Source: a virus. Taken from it: a DNA stretch of 64,000 bases. Position numbers and translations under genes: made by a program. Positions within the stretch are counted from its first letter, which is position 1, and each line of letters opens with the position of its first letter. Below, in pieces: positions 8,250 to 17,109 of the stretch. The notes under the pieces were generated by a model that was not told the origin of the DNA, made no database searches, and worked only from the letters and a program-made list of their open reading frames with translations. The stretch lies in the IMG/VR virus record IMGVR_UViG_3300012931_000015, positions 62,001 to 126,000 of that record; one strand, given 5' to 3'.

Positions 8250-8540
8250 AACTTTTTTTTACCTTTTTAAAATAAGTAAAAGACAGAGTGATTTACATTT
8301 TAGACAAAAAGCTTGAAACAATGTGTACTGGCAACCATGTTTCCTTTATATTTACCCAAATTTAAAATAGTTAGCCACTTCAAGTAAAACTATATCCTTT
8401 TGTAATAAATCTACAAGTTACATATACTATTTATTTTAGCAACTATTTTTCTCTGCCTTCTACAAGTGAATTATAATGTATCAAAATTAAACTTATAAGT
8501 CAAATAAAATTTTTAATTATATAATATTTTTACAATTATA
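8250..8540. other. Gene-free stretch (about 290 bases)
   Basis: No ORF over 15 codons with a ribosome site is seen on either strand. It contains a promoter-like element (8475-8503), and on the minus strand the octet-like pair ATAGTT/AACTAT could close a long stem over about 8368-8445. It may be a structured leader of the OB-fold gene or a small RNA. It is the longest gap in this half of the window. Confidence 0.4.
8475..8503 (-). promoter_or_regulatory. Promoter-like element before the OB-fold gene
   Basis: TTGACT (8498-8503), 17-base spacer, TACATT (8475-8480); an overlapping TATAAT sits at 8470-8475 but with a 22-base spacer. It would give a leader of over 200 bases before ATG 8249. Confidence 0.4.
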
Positions 8541-8789
8541 TTACATAAAGAAGTTTTTTAATTTAGTAATCATAATATTCCCGACTTCTTTTTTTATTTC
8601 ATTCCCATTATCATCTATTTTTAATAATGTAGGAACACTCATAATAGAATATTTTTCAATTAAATTAAAATTAGTTTCATCTGCTATATTTATGTTTTCT
8701 ATATTTTGTGATAAGTCTAATTCATTTAGATGTTTATTAAGCTGTTTACAAGGTATGCAAGTATCAGAATAAAATTTATATATTTTCAT
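8541..8789 (-). CDS. Thioredoxin/glutaredoxin-like protein
   Basis: An 82-residue thioredoxin-fold protein with the active site CIPC at residues 11-14 (FYSDTCIPCKQL) and the cis-proline motif SVPTLL. It should pass electrons to the class II ribonucleotide reductase encoded immediately upstream. The frame is open to 8825, but ATG 8789 has AAAAGGA in place and gives the standard N-terminus. It lacks any export signal, so it is cytoplasmic. Confidence 0.9.
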   Translation of the reverse strand: MKIYKFYSDTCIPCKQLNKHLNELDLSQNIENINIADETNFNLIEKYSIMSVPTLLKIDDNGNEIKKEVGNIMITKLKNFFM

Positions 8790-8817
8790 AATTTTTTTCC
8801 TTTTTATATAATTATAA

Positions 8818-11800
8818 TTAACCACACAAACTATAAAAACAAGTAGGACATTTCATACACGATTCACTAAAAACTAATTTTTCACCACATTCAGGACAAA
8901 TTACTGATGATTTTTCCCCTACTTTGATATATTTTAAAAGAGCTTTTGCAATACTTTTTTCTAGTGATAAAATTGAGCCTTGTGCTTTCTGTAATTGTTC
9001 AACTATAAATTTTAGATCAATCTCATGTCTTAATGCTAACGATATTAATCTAGTCAACCCTTCATTTGTAGGATTATCATAATATTTATTAATATCTTCT
9101 ATTACAATTTTACCATCAATTTCAACTTGATATATTTTTTTACTTTTCTTTATTAAGAAACATTCTTCAACATTGTCTTCAATATGAACTCCATTTTCTT
9201 TTCCAGCAAAAATCTCAAAAGGTTTATTATCAACCAATCCTAAAAATATATTCCAGCGTTCGCCTTTAAAATTAATTTTATAAATTTTAGTTTTAACTTT
9301 AATAGGTCTTTTTTTAGCAATTCTTTTATCTTGATTATTATCTTCTCTTATTAAGATACCTTCTCTGCATCCATCTCTATAAACAGTTACCCCTATAATA
9401 CCTAATTTATGAGCTTGTAAATATACTTCTTCAATATCTTGTACAGTAGCATTAGAAGGTAAATTAATTGTTTTACTAACACTAAGACTTACATTATAGC
9501 TGACTTTACTTAAAAGTTGTAAATGTTCTAATGGTTTAATGTCGCTTGCAACAACAAAAATTTGTTTTTCTTTATCTGTTAGATATTTTGATTTCTGGCA
9601 TGAACCATTATTACTTGATACTTCTTCTAAAATGTTTAATTTTTTATCAGAATAATTATTATCTAAATATTTATCAAATACAGGATCAGTTATAAATATT
9701 TCATCATATTGTTTATTTAACTTTTCAATTTTACGTTTGTAGGCTAGAGCAAAGACAGGTTCAATACCTCCCGATGTTTCTGCTAAAAACGAAATACTGC
9801 CTGTTGGGGCTATTGAACTTATATAACTATTTCTACTCCCATATTTCTTTAAATCTTTTTGTAGTTGTATTAAATCAATACCCGCAAACTCGTATTCAAT
9901 TTCAAAAAATCTTTTATTTGCATTAATAAATAATTCATAATCATAGCTAGGGTAACTGCCATATTCTTTTGCTAATTTTACAGAAGTTTCCATTCCTTTT
10001 AATGTGAGATATTTAATAACTTTATCTGTGAACTGATAAGCTTCTTCAGAATTATAAGATATATTTAACTTATAAAGACAATGTGCTAAACCCATAATTC
10101 CCAATCCAATTGGTCTAATGTTTAATGTAACATTTTTTATTTTTTCTAATGGATAACTATTATTATCTAGCACACTATTGAGAAAAAAAACACCTTTTTT
10201 AATTAGATCAGCATATTTAATCCAGTCAAATTGATTATCTTTATTTACTAAGTTATATAGGTTTATTGAAGCAAGGCAACAACTAGAGTAAGGAGCAGAA
10301 ACGAATTCGTGGCAATTAGAAATATTAAAACCATAACACCAAAAAGTATGAGATAAATTATTAACTGTAATATCATAAACTTCTTGAATACCTAAAGATT
10401 CTATTTTTTTTATTTCAAATGATTCTTTAATTTTGTTTTTGTTTTTTCTTAATTCACATTTTTGTATTAAAATTTCTAATTTTTCCATTTTATATTTTTG
10501 TAAAAATCCTATTGATTCGTAAAATTTTTGTCTATCATTAGATATTGATAAATCATAAGATTGTTTACATTGATATTCGCCATTTCTGAAATTAACTTTT
10601 TTTGGTTTATTTGTTGTATAGTAAGTTCTTATACCTAAAGAAGATAATATGATCTGTAAAGATTTAATCATATTAAAAGAAGCAGATTTATATGTTATTC
10701 TATCTCCAACTATACTACTATTGGCAGAATATAAACCTCGTAAAAAAGAATATAAATCATCTTTGTTCAATTTTAAAAATCTTTCAGGAATTTGTCTATT
10801 ATATGTTTTGCATATTTCGTGAGGTGTAAGTGATGTTTTTATTTCATAACCATTTTTAAAAGCTTTTTGTCTATCTTTAATTATAAGCTTCTCGACTTCT
10901 GAATTAAAATAATCTTGGTCATTTTTTCCTATAATCAAATATATTAAATTATTACTAGCTTTATGTACTGCTCCATCCCCCAAAACTAAGCCATCCATTA
11001 TATAATCTGGGTTAAATTTTTTTAAAGGTTCATAATTTCCTGATAAAATATCTATACTTTTTGCATTTTTTATTTGTGTTTTTACACCGTTTGTTATTAT
11101 TTCGTGGTTATCTGTTGATTCAAAAGTTCCTGCTGTTGTATAATATCTAAAAACTTCTTTTTTACCTGTACAAAACTTATTTATAACTTTAGTCCAACCT
11201 TCCTTAGACCATATAATGTCATTTATCTCAATATCATTTAAATTTTTTATACCCTGTGGTGTTAATATTTTTGCTGTATTAAGTAAACAAGGATTACTCA
11301 ATACATAATCAGTTACATTCTTTATAGGGCATCTATTCCATGCTATTGAATAGTTCATGAGTCCCGGCTCTGCCGAATTCCAAGCATTTTTAACAATTTT
11401 AAGCCATAACTCACTAACAGTAACTTTATTATTATTTTTATCTATCAAATCTATATATTCACCCGATTTTAATTTTACTTGATGAATGCTTTTAGGATTG
11501 TTTTGTAATTTATTATAAAACTCATCAATTATTTTTACTGAAAAATTAAACCTATTAAATTTTGTTAAATCTTTTTTAGCTTCTATGAAATCTAATATAT
11601 CAGGATGTTCTATTGATAAGATACTTGCCCCTGCACCACGTCTTACTCCATTTTGCTGGATACCATCTAATACAGCATTAAATATATTTATAAAAGGAAG
11701 TGGCCCGGAACTATTTCTATTTAAACTTATTATATTTTCTTGTGAACTTCTAAGCTGGGAATGGTCATAACCGACTCCCCCCGATGCTTTTGTAACTATT

Positions 11801-12060
11801 GCACATTCTTTTAAAGCATCAAAAATACCTTCAATACTATCTTCAATTGCCATAGGAAAACAACTACTAAGAGTACCTTTTCTTTCATTATTTGTATTTG
11901 CGTTCATTAGGGTAGGAGATGAAGGAATAAAATTCATATCTCTTATATCTTCATAAATAGGTTCATATAATTTACTAACTCGTTTTGCTATATCATCCCA
12001 TTCTTTTTCATCTTTTAAAAAATATCTATCCTGTAATAGTTTTAGTATATTGTCATTCAT
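8818..12060 (-). CDS. nrdJ: Class II (B12-dependent) ribonucleotide reductase with intein
   Basis: Converts ribonucleotides to deoxyribonucleotides using adenosylcobalamin. The precursor is 1080 residues: N-extein 1-257, intein 258-582, C-extein 583-1080, leaving about 755 residues after splicing. Extein features are the conserved NPC at the splice junction, PTGSISFLAETSGGIEP in the barrel, VSKTINLP and GVTVYRDGCREG, and a C-terminal zinc ribbon (CPECGEKL...CMKCPTC...C). That ribbon and the lack of a partner NrdB gene nearby point to class II rather than class I. ATG 12060 follows AAGGAA. It forms a dNTP-supply group with thioredoxin downstream and MazG upstream. Confidence 0.93.
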   Translation of the reverse strand: MNDNILKLLQDRYFLKDEKEWDDIAKRVSKLYEPIYEDIRDMNFIPSSPTLMNANTNNERKGTLSSCFPMAIEDSIEGIFDALKECAIVTKASGGVGYDHSQLRSSQENIISLNRNSSGPLPFINIFNAVLDGIQQNGVRRGAGASILSIEHPDILDFIEAKKDLTKFNRFNFSVKIIDEFYNKLQNNPKSIHQVKLKSGEYIDLIDKNNNKVTVSELWLKIVKNAWNSAEPGLMNYSIAWNRCPIKNVTDYVLSNPCLLNTAKILTPQGIKNLNDIEINDIIWSKEGWTKVINKFCTGKKEVFRYYTTAGTFESTDNHEIITNGVKTQIKNAKSIDILSGNYEPLKKFNPDYIMDGLVLGDGAVHKASNNLIYLIIGKNDQDYFNSEVEKLIIKDRQKAFKNGYEIKTSLTPHEICKTYNRQIPERFLKLNKDDLYSFLRGLYSANSSIVGDRITYKSASFNMIKSLQIILSSLGIRTYYTTNKPKKVNFRNGEYQCKQSYDLSISNDRQKFYESIGFLQKYKMEKLEILIQKCELRKNKNKIKESFEIKKIESLGIQEVYDITVNNLSHTFWCYGFNISNCHEFVSAPYSSCCLASINLYNLVNKDNQFDWIKYADLIKKGVFFLNSVLDNNSYPLEKIKNVTLNIRPIGLGIMGLAHCLYKLNISYNSEEAYQFTDKVIKYLTLKGMETSVKLAKEYGSYPSYDYELFINANKRFFEIEYEFAGIDLIQLQKDLKKYGSRNSYISSIAPTGSISFLAETSGGIEPVFALAYKRKIEKLNKQYDEIFITDPVFDKYLDNNYSDKKLNILEEVSSNNGSCQKSKYLTDKEKQIFVVASDIKPLEHLQLLSKVSYNVSLSVSKTINLPSNATVQDIEEVYLQAHKLGIIGVTVYRDGCREGILIREDNNQDKRIAKKRPIKVKTKIYKINFKGERWNIFLGLVDNKPFEIFAGKENGVHIEDNVEECFLIKKSKKIYQVEIDGKIVIEDINKYYDNPTNEGLTRLISLALRHEIDLKFIVEQLQKAQGSILSLEKSIAKALLKYIKVGEKSSVICPECGEKLVFSESCMKCPTCFYSLCG
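10315..11289 (-). mobile_element. Intein with LAGLIDADG endonuclease inside NrdJ
   Basis: A 325-residue in-frame insertion. It starts with Cys (CLLNTAKILTPQGIKNL), has block B-like FESTDNHEI, and ends with VYDITVNNLSHTFW...FNISN before a Cys of the C-extein, the usual Asn/Cys splice junction (the penultimate residue is Ser rather than His). The middle holds two LAGLIDADG-like helices (IMDGLVLGDGAV and FLRGLYSANSS), so it should be a full homing intein. It interrupts NP^C in the conserved active-site region, so no enzyme is made until splicing occurs. Confidence 0.93.
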
Positions 12061-12118
12061 ATTATATAATTCCTTAGTTTTACTTTTTTGAGAAATTTAA
12101 TAATTATTAATTTATTTT

Positions 12119-12502
12119 TTAGTATTGTTTTCCATGTAATCTTTCACGAGTTTTGTTATATTGCATCTTTAATTCAATATGTTTTTCTATGTCTATATTT
12201 AGACCCCCACACATATCGAATAGTCTAATGAAAGTATCACAAATTTCATCTTCCCAGCTATCTTTAATTTTATTTTCAAATTCTTTTTTAAAATTTTCTA
12301 ATGATTTTGATTCATCATGAATGGTAGTATTATATTCAAAAGATTCTAAATCTGCTGTTTTATTTTTTCTGTGAGCTTCAAGGCATTCACCTAATTCACT
12401 TGTAACAAGCATTAGCATTTCGCCAAAATTACGTTCTTTATCCCAAAACCCTTTATCTTTAGCAGTTTGATGACATTCTTTAACTAATTCTTTTAATTCC
12501 AT
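12119..12502 (-). CDS. MazG-like nucleotide pyrophosphohydrolase
   Basis: A 127-residue all-helical protein. SELGECLEAHRKN near residue 35 and DEICDTFIRLFDMCG near residue 84 give the ExxE...ExxxD metal-binding set of the MazG/all-alpha NTP-PPase superfamily. KMQYNKTRERLHGKQY is the usual tail. It would hydrolyse NTPs or dNTPs and so tune the nucleotide pool beside the reductase gene. AAGGAG precedes ATG 12502. Confidence 0.85.
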   Translation of the reverse strand: MELKELVKECHQTAKDKGFWDKERNFGEMLMLVTSELGECLEAHRKNKTADLESFEYNTTIHDESKSLENFKKEFENKIKDSWEDEICDTFIRLFDMCGGLNIDIEKHIELKMQYNKTRERLHGKQY

Positions 12503-12506
12503 GTTT

Positions 12507-12665
12507 TTATTTATTCTCCTTATTTTCTTTTTTAAGTTTTTTTATTTCATTTTTTAGTTTTTCAATTTCTTCATTTTTTTCAAGCAGACATAATTCACAA
12601 AAAACATTTTCATTTTCTGAATTGATTTCAGTTAAACAATTATAACATTTTAATTCACGAGGCAT
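12507..12665 (-). CDS. Small zinc-finger/coiled-coil protein (52 aa)
   Basis: Begins at ATG 12665. CYNC and CELC form a Cys4 pair in the first 27 residues, followed by a heptad-rich K/E/L tail. The layout is the same as the longer protein at 3616-3948. Its 3' end carries the AAGGAG of the MazG gene. Function unknown. Confidence 0.65.
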   Translation of the reverse strand: MPRELKCYNCLTEINSENENVFCELCLLEKNEEIEKLKNEIKKLKKENKENK

Positions 12666-12687
12666 AGTTATAAATAGTCCTTTCGTT

Positions 12688-12990
12688 TCAATAATGTGCT
12701 GTTAAATATAATTTATTGTCTTCTCTGTATTTTATATAACTAAATATATCAAAGAATTCGGAATTTGTTTCGGGATAATCTATATTTGGTTTTTTTATTG
12801 TTTTCCAATTATGTTCTGTAAAATATTTATCCTCTATTCTTTCAACAAAAATAGGAGAATTTCTATCAATATCATATTTATAAATATAATCTAATAAATC
12901 TTGAACTGTAAAACACCAAGGTTTTATTTCACTTTCTTTAGTAGTTAATAGTTCTTCTTTTATTTCATCATCTGTAATTATAGTACCCAT
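12688..12990 (-). CDS. Hypothetical protein (100 aa)
   Basis: An acidic alpha/beta protein with no recognised domain. FTVQDLLDYIYKYDIDRNSPIF resembles a short segment found in small phage proteins that precede a beta strand. Begins at ATG 12990, 6 bases after the previous stop. Confidence 0.65.
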   Translation of the reverse strand: MGTIITDDEIKEELLTTKESEIKPWCFTVQDLLDYIYKYDIDRNSPIFVERIEDKYFTEHNWKTIKKPNIDYPETNSEFFDIFSYIKYREDNKLYLTAHY

Positions 12991-12996
12991 TATATT

Positions 12997-13134
12997 TTAT
13001 TTCCTTTTACTTTTCATTTCAAGATATTTAAACTTAATGTAAGCAATCGGGTATTGTGTTATAAACCTAAACCATTGTTTAAATGTTACTGGCATAATGA
13101 ATCTTAAACTTTCTTTATAAAACCCTTTCCTCAT
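12997..13134 (-). CDS. Small basic protein (45 aa)
   Basis: ATG 13134 has AAGGAG eight bases upstream. The protein has many K, R and aromatic residues and no acidic patch, so it could bind nucleic acid or membrane. It is the first gene after the promoter at 13163-13190. Confidence 0.6.
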   Translation of the reverse strand: MRKGFYKESLRFIMPVTFKQWFRFITQYPIAYIKFKYLEMKSKRK

Positions 13135-13162
13135 AATTATTTTTCTCCTTAACTATTTTTTT

Positions 13163-13190
13163 ATTTTAACTTATAATTTTTTAATGTCAA
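13163..13190 (-). promoter_or_regulatory. Sigma70-type promoter
   Basis: TTGACA (13185-13190), 16-base spacer, TAAAAT (13163-13168). The sequence just upstream, TTTTTGC, is shared exactly with the helicase promoter at 58743-58770. Confidence 0.6.
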
Positions 13191-13202
13191 GCAAAAATTA
13201 AA

Positions 13203-13985
13203 TTAATTTTTAAATATTTTTTCTTGTTCTATAATATCAAATTTAGTCTCAATTGGTAAATATATAATACCTGATTCTAATATTTCATCTGACATTTTGG
13301 CATTAGCAATACTCATTTTTGTTTTATTTTTTCTTTCAGTAAAAGAATCATCCATGTGGATATTTTTAATATATTTTTTACTACCTTTAAAATCGTACAA
13401 ATAATTTTCTCTGTTTAAAAAAGTATTAATTCTTTTTTGCACACAAAAATGCTCCAAGCCGTACTTTTCTGGTAACAAAGGAAATCCCCCAACATTTTCT
13501 ATTATATATTTATCTAGCATTATAAAATTACCATAAAATCTTGTAAAACAATCAACATCAATATTATTAAGTTTAATTGAAGTTTGATAATCACTATAAA
13601 CAGTAAAATCATTATGAAGATTTACATTATGAATATTACTTTTAATAAAATTTTCACAATAAAATTTATCCCAATCCCTATGAAATATGTTATCATTATC
13701 AGATAGTATTATTATATCACAATCACTTAATAATTGCAAGCCTTGATTTTTAACTGAAGCAATGCCGGTATTTATTTTATTTCTAACTGTTTTTATTCTG
13801 CTTTCAATAGATTTATAAAAACTGTAAACCGCTTGTAAAGTAGAATAGTCATCAATTATTACTATTTCATCAATTATATTAGCTGTATGAATAAGAGATA
13901 TTACAGATTTTTTAAGTATACTATAAGTAATTTCGTTTGTAACATAACTAGAAATGCAGAGTCCGACTTTTTTATTATCAATCAT
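13203..13985 (-). CDS. Family 2 glycosyltransferase
   Basis: 260 residues with a classic GT2 layout: GLCISSYV, EIVIIDDYST near residue 43, NTGIASVKNQGL near 72 and IIILSDNDNIF (the DXD equivalent) near 92. VGGFP and YGLEHF follow in the acceptor half. It lacks membrane segments, so it is a soluble cytoplasmic transferase. No ribosome site is obvious before ATG 13985, which follows the HAD nucleotidase gene by 10 bases. Confidence 0.85.
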   Translation of the reverse strand: MIDNKKVGLCISSYVTNEITYSILKKSVISLIHTANIIDEIVIIDDYSTLQAVYSFYKSIESRIKTVRNKINTGIASVKNQGLQLLSDCDIIILSDNDNIFHRDWDKFYCENFIKSNIHNVNLHNDFTVYSDYQTSIKLNNIDVDCFTRFYGNFIMLDKYIIENVGGFPLLPEKYGLEHFCVQKRINTFLNRENYLYDFKGSKKYIKNIHMDDSFTERKNKTKMSIANAKMSDEILESGIIYLPIETKFDIIEQEKIFKN

Positions 13986-13995
13986 TATACGGGTA

Positions 13996-14550
13996 TTAGT
14001 ATATAAAAATATTTTTTTTGTATAATTTGTAAAGTTCGTTTATATTCTTTAACCAACCTACTTTATCTCTCATATAATGGTTATAAGGAGTATTTTTATT
14101 ACTTATCATTGTGGAATAAATACCGTTTTTTCTATAGTCATTAAGGTGTGTTGGACAATCATCGATCCAAAAATCAGCTTTTAGTTTTTTTAACATACTT
14201 AATTTTGACTGATTAGGTTTTACAACAAAACAAGGAACATCAAATAGTTTTTCTACAAACTCTATGGTTTCGTTTGCTATATTTTTACTTCGAGCAGTAA
14301 TTATATAAATAGAAAATCCTTTATTTTTCAAAGATTTAATAAATTTTTTTGCATTATAGAAAGGTTTTAGCTTACACATTACATTACTATCTTTAAACAT
14401 TTCAAGAACTTCATTTTTTATATGAGCAGGATAATTACTTAGTTCCCAATCAAAAGCTGGTTGATATTTTAGTTTATGTTTTTTAAATATTTTTTTAATT
14501 GGTTTTTCTAAATCAACTAGAGTATTATCAAGATCAAAACATATAACCAT
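13996..14550 (-). CDS. HAD-family 5'-nucleotidase-like phosphatase
   Basis: 184 residues. CFDLDNTLVD at the start is the HAD nucleophile motif, IYIITARSK near residue 90 is motif II, and DFWIDDCPTHL near 131 is the motif IV acidic pair. The ITAR and IDD motifs are typical of 5'(3')-deoxyribonucleotidases and related phosphatases, which act on nucleoside monophosphates. It could contribute to nucleotide balance. It lies between a glycosyltransferase and a small gene. Confidence 0.8.
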   Translation of the reverse strand: MVICFDLDNTLVDLEKPIKKIFKKHKLKYQPAFDWELSNYPAHIKNEVLEMFKDSNVMCKLKPFYNAKKFIKSLKNKGFSIYIITARSKNIANETIEFVEKLFDVPCFVVKPNQSKLSMLKKLKADFWIDDCPTHLNDYRKNGIYSTMISNKNTPYNHYMRDKVGWLKNINELYKLYKKNIFIY

Positions 14551-14579
14551 AATCTTTTATCCTTTACTTTTAAAATTAA

Positions 14580-14750
14580 CTATTTTATTTTTTGCAATTC
14601 ATACCTGATAAATTTATTTACCTCTGAATTAAATATAGAAATAATTTCATAATTAAATATTTTTAATATAAAATTCAACATAGTTTTAAATTTTGGTTTA
14701 TGCCAGCTATTAATATATAAAGAACTTGTAAAATATAAATTATTATTCAT
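14580..14750 (-). CDS. Small hypothetical protein (56 aa)
   Basis: ATG 14750 follows AAAGGAA. The protein is rich in N, F, I and Y and ends in a basic helix. No domain recognised. Confidence 0.55.
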   Translation of the reverse strand: MNNNLYFTSSLYINSWHKPKFKTMLNFILKIFNYEIISIFNSEVNKFIRYELQKIK

Positions 14751-14768
14751 ATAATCTTTCCTTTTTTC

Positions 14769-14793
14769 AACTATCTGGAAATACCGGATAGTT
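14769..14793. other. Hairpin just after the methyltransferase gene
   Basis: The inverted repeat AACTATC/GATAGTT has an 11-base loop, 4 bases past the stop at 14797. On the minus strand it is not followed by a U-run, so it is not a standard terminator in the direction of transcription; a T-rich tract lies on its plus-strand side. Confidence 0.45.
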
Positions 14794-14796
14794 CAT

Positions 14797-15525
14797 TTAT
14801 TTTTTACATTTATAAAAAATCCATAGTTGGTGATCTGAGCTCCATGCCTGACTTATTTGATAAGTTATATCTTTAAATCCGATTTCTGTCAAGTCTTTTA
14901 TCACTTCATCAGGATTACTTACAATTGTATCACACATAGCATTTGTACCATGAGCATCAATATAATCCTCATAATAATCATGGTATCGTACCCAATTAGT
15001 TATTTTATAGGTATCAGGATCATAACCCATTTGAAAGCTAAATAAACCATCATTTTTCATAACTCGATAAATATCTTTCATTAAAGAGAATCTTATGGTA
15101 TACACACAAATGTGTTCCATTACGATAGTCGACATTACAAAATCAAAAAGATTATCTGGAATATTTTCTAAATTTACACCATTACAAAGATACAATTTTA
15201 AATTATCTATGTTTTCAAATTTTTCAAAATAATTCTTTTCAGTATAATTGAGATTATTTTGTGATATATCTGTTCCAGCACAAATACCCCAATCAACTAA
15301 ATCTTGTGTATTTAATAGATTGCGCCCGCAACCCGCCCCGAAATCCAGAAAATTTTTCCCCTTCCAATATTCAGGATTATTTCTTACATCGCTTATAAGA
15401 ATATTGTAATAATCTGGGTTATTGTTATGCCCGCCGTGGTTACCGATTTGCATTAGATCAGCATTACCTTCATACCATTCCTTCTGCATTTTAGTATACT
15501 TGTTGTTTTCATCTAATATAGTCAT
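14797..15525 (-). CDS. SAM-dependent methyltransferase (class I)
   Basis: 242 residues. FLDFGAGCGRNLL near 49 is the SAM-binding motif I, GTDIS the acidic residue of motif II, and FDFVMSTIVMEHI with VMKNDGLFSFQMG the later motifs, as in Methyltransf_11 small-molecule or sugar methylases. It lacks NPPY or DPPY, so it is not a base-N DNA methylase. Flanked by glycan enzymes, it may methylate a sugar, but the substrate is not visible. Confidence 0.8.
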   Translation of the reverse strand: MTILDENNKYTKMQKEWYEGNADLMQIGNHGGHNNNPDYYNILISDVRNNPEYWKGKNFLDFGAGCGRNLLNTQDLVDWGICAGTDISQNNLNYTEKNYFEKFENIDNLKLYLCNGVNLENIPDNLFDFVMSTIVMEHICVYTIRFSLMKDIYRVMKNDGLFSFQMGYDPDTYKITNWVRYHDYYEDYIDAHGTNAMCDTIVSNPDEVIKDLTEIGFKDITYQISQAWSSDHQLWIFYKCKK

Positions 15526-15571
15526 TTTTTATTTCCTTTTTAAAAAAGATAGATAGCTAAATTTTATATTC

Positions 15572-16000
15572 TTATAATCTTTCTAAAGTTTTACCTTCAT
15601 TATTTAGTAAGTAAATATCCTCATTATTTCTATAACAAGCAACACGAAGATCATTACCATTACTAAAGTTAATATCAATGATTTTTATACCCCAATAAGC
15701 TCTGTCATTTTCTTCATCTAAATGATGTTGCTGTAATACTTCTTCAGGGTCAAGTATCATTTCATCAACTGGCATGATTACATCTAATAATACTCTATGT
15801 TTTCCCTGCAATGTACAGTTTTCACTCAACCCACATATTTGAAGGTATTTATCATTTTCGTTAAATTCAAATCCTTCATCTTCTAGTTTTGATTTTTGAG
15901 TTAATGCAAAATCAGCAGGTATTGATACATCTATTTTATTAATGTTATCAATATAAATCCAGTTATTGCCTTTTTTACTTTTCTTAATTTTTAAAATCAT
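15572..16000 (-). CDS. Hypothetical protein (142 aa)
   Basis: A mixed alpha/beta protein with a long acidic middle (PEEVLQQHHLDEEND). GAGGT precedes ATG 16000. No domain recognised. Confidence 0.65.
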   Translation of the reverse strand: MILKIKKSKKGNNWIYIDNINKIDVSIPADFALTQKSKLEDEGFEFNENDKYLQICGLSENCTLQGKHRVLLDVIMPVDEMILDPEEVLQQHHLDEENDRAYWGIKIIDINFSNGNDLRVACYRNNEDIYLLNNEGKTLERL

Positions 16001-16074
16001 ATTCTTTTCTACCTCTTTAATTTTTTGTCTAACTTTCTTTTTATTTGGCTATCTATCTACTTGATATTAGTACG

Positions 16075-16605
16075 TTAATTTATTTTAAAACATTTTCCAT
16101 TTTCAGAAAATATTTCCTCAAATTTTTTATAATTTGTTCCTAAATATATCATACAACAAGCCATAGGCGCACCTTTTTTATTTTCTTTGCCTTTACTCCA
16201 AAACTTTAATCGTGTATCATTTAAAAAACAAATAGCAGTAGCATTTTTAAAAATTAAATTTTTAAAATGTTTTGTATTAGTTGCAACTGGTATTAATAAT
16301 AGTATTTCATTTTTGTACTGTATGAAAGTATTTATACATTTTTCTATCCAATCATAAATTGTTATTTTATTTTATTTATTTCTTCCATAGGGAGGATTTA
16401 CAAAAATTGTTTTATAATTCCATATTTCATTTAGTCCGTTCTTTTCTGGAAATATAAATTTTGTTTTAGCATTTATAAAACTATATTCATTACTACAAGG
16501 GTCAAGTTCAATATTATTATTAAAAAATTTATTAATTATTTGTACATATTTAGGAGGAGTGTTCCAATCCTTTTTATCTGTTATGTGCTTTCGTCCTGCT
16601 ATCAT
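16075..16605 (-). pseudogene. Phage DNA adenine methyltransferase, broken by an in-frame TAA
   Basis: The first 77 codons match the N-terminus of phage Dam-type N6-adenine methyltransferases: DWNTPPKYVQIINKFF, IELDPCSN and VNPPYGR (the catalytic NPPY). TAA then interrupts the frame at 16372-16374. The same frame continues open for another 98 codons to TAA 16075 and keeps family-like features (YDWIEKC, ILLLIPVATNTKHF, GAPMACCMIY). The stop lies in a repetitive AATAAAATAAAATAA tract, so a small slippage change probably created it. Unless readthrough occurs, only a truncated protein is made. Confidence 0.75.
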
Positions 16606-16805
16606 TGATTAGCTCTTGTGTTCCATTCAATAACTGCTTGTTCATCACTGCATTTATCACTAACCCATTTCTCACAACCGCAATTACATGCAAAATATCT
16701 TATTTTAGCCCCACAACATTCTTCTTCACATCTCACTATTTCTATTTCTTTGCTATTGCAAAATGGACAAGGTAGTAGTTGTTTTTTAATTTGTTTATCT
16801 TTCAC
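16602..16805 (-). CDS. Lar-like restriction alleviation protein
   Basis: 67 residues. LLPCPFCNSKEIEI, then CEEECCGAKIRYFACNCGC and EQAVIEWNTR match the Lar family, small zinc-binding proteins that in lambdoid phages and prophages relieve type I restriction. Begins at GTG 16805 after AGGA. Its stop overlaps the start of the broken adenine methyltransferase as ATGA, giving an anti-restriction pair. Confidence 0.8.
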   Translation of the reverse strand: MKDKQIKKQLLPCPFCNSKEIEIVRCEEECCGAKIRYFACNCGCEKWVSDKCSDEQAVIEWNTRANQ

Positions 16806-16810
16806 TTTAT

Positions 16811-17101
16811 TTATTTTCCTATATGACTAAATCTTAAATCACAATATGTTGCATCTGAAGAATAATAATAATCTCCACCCTGTCTGTCATAAAGTTTTAC
16901 AACTTCATAATATACTTTTTCATTATTTTCAAGTTCTTTCATTACAACTTTTAATCCTAGTTTACAATTAATATAATTGTCATTTTTATCAAAAATAATA
17001 GGATACTTTCTTTCTTTATTCCACACAGTAACATTGTACCAAACATCTTTTATATATTTTGGACTTTTATTTTTTATTCTTTTTAAAAATTCTTTGAACA
17101 T
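16811..17101 (-). CDS. Hypothetical protein (96 aa)
   Basis: A basic N-terminal helix is followed by beta-rich sequence with several Tyr residues (GGDYYYSSDATYC). Begins at ATG 17101. Not recognised. Confidence 0.65.
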   Translation of the reverse strand: MFKEFLKRIKNKSPKYIKDVWYNVTVWNKERKYPIIFDKNDNYINCKLGLKVVMKELENNEKVYYEVVKLYDRQGGDYYYSSDATYCDLRFSHIGK

Positions 17102-17109
17102 ATTAGTTT

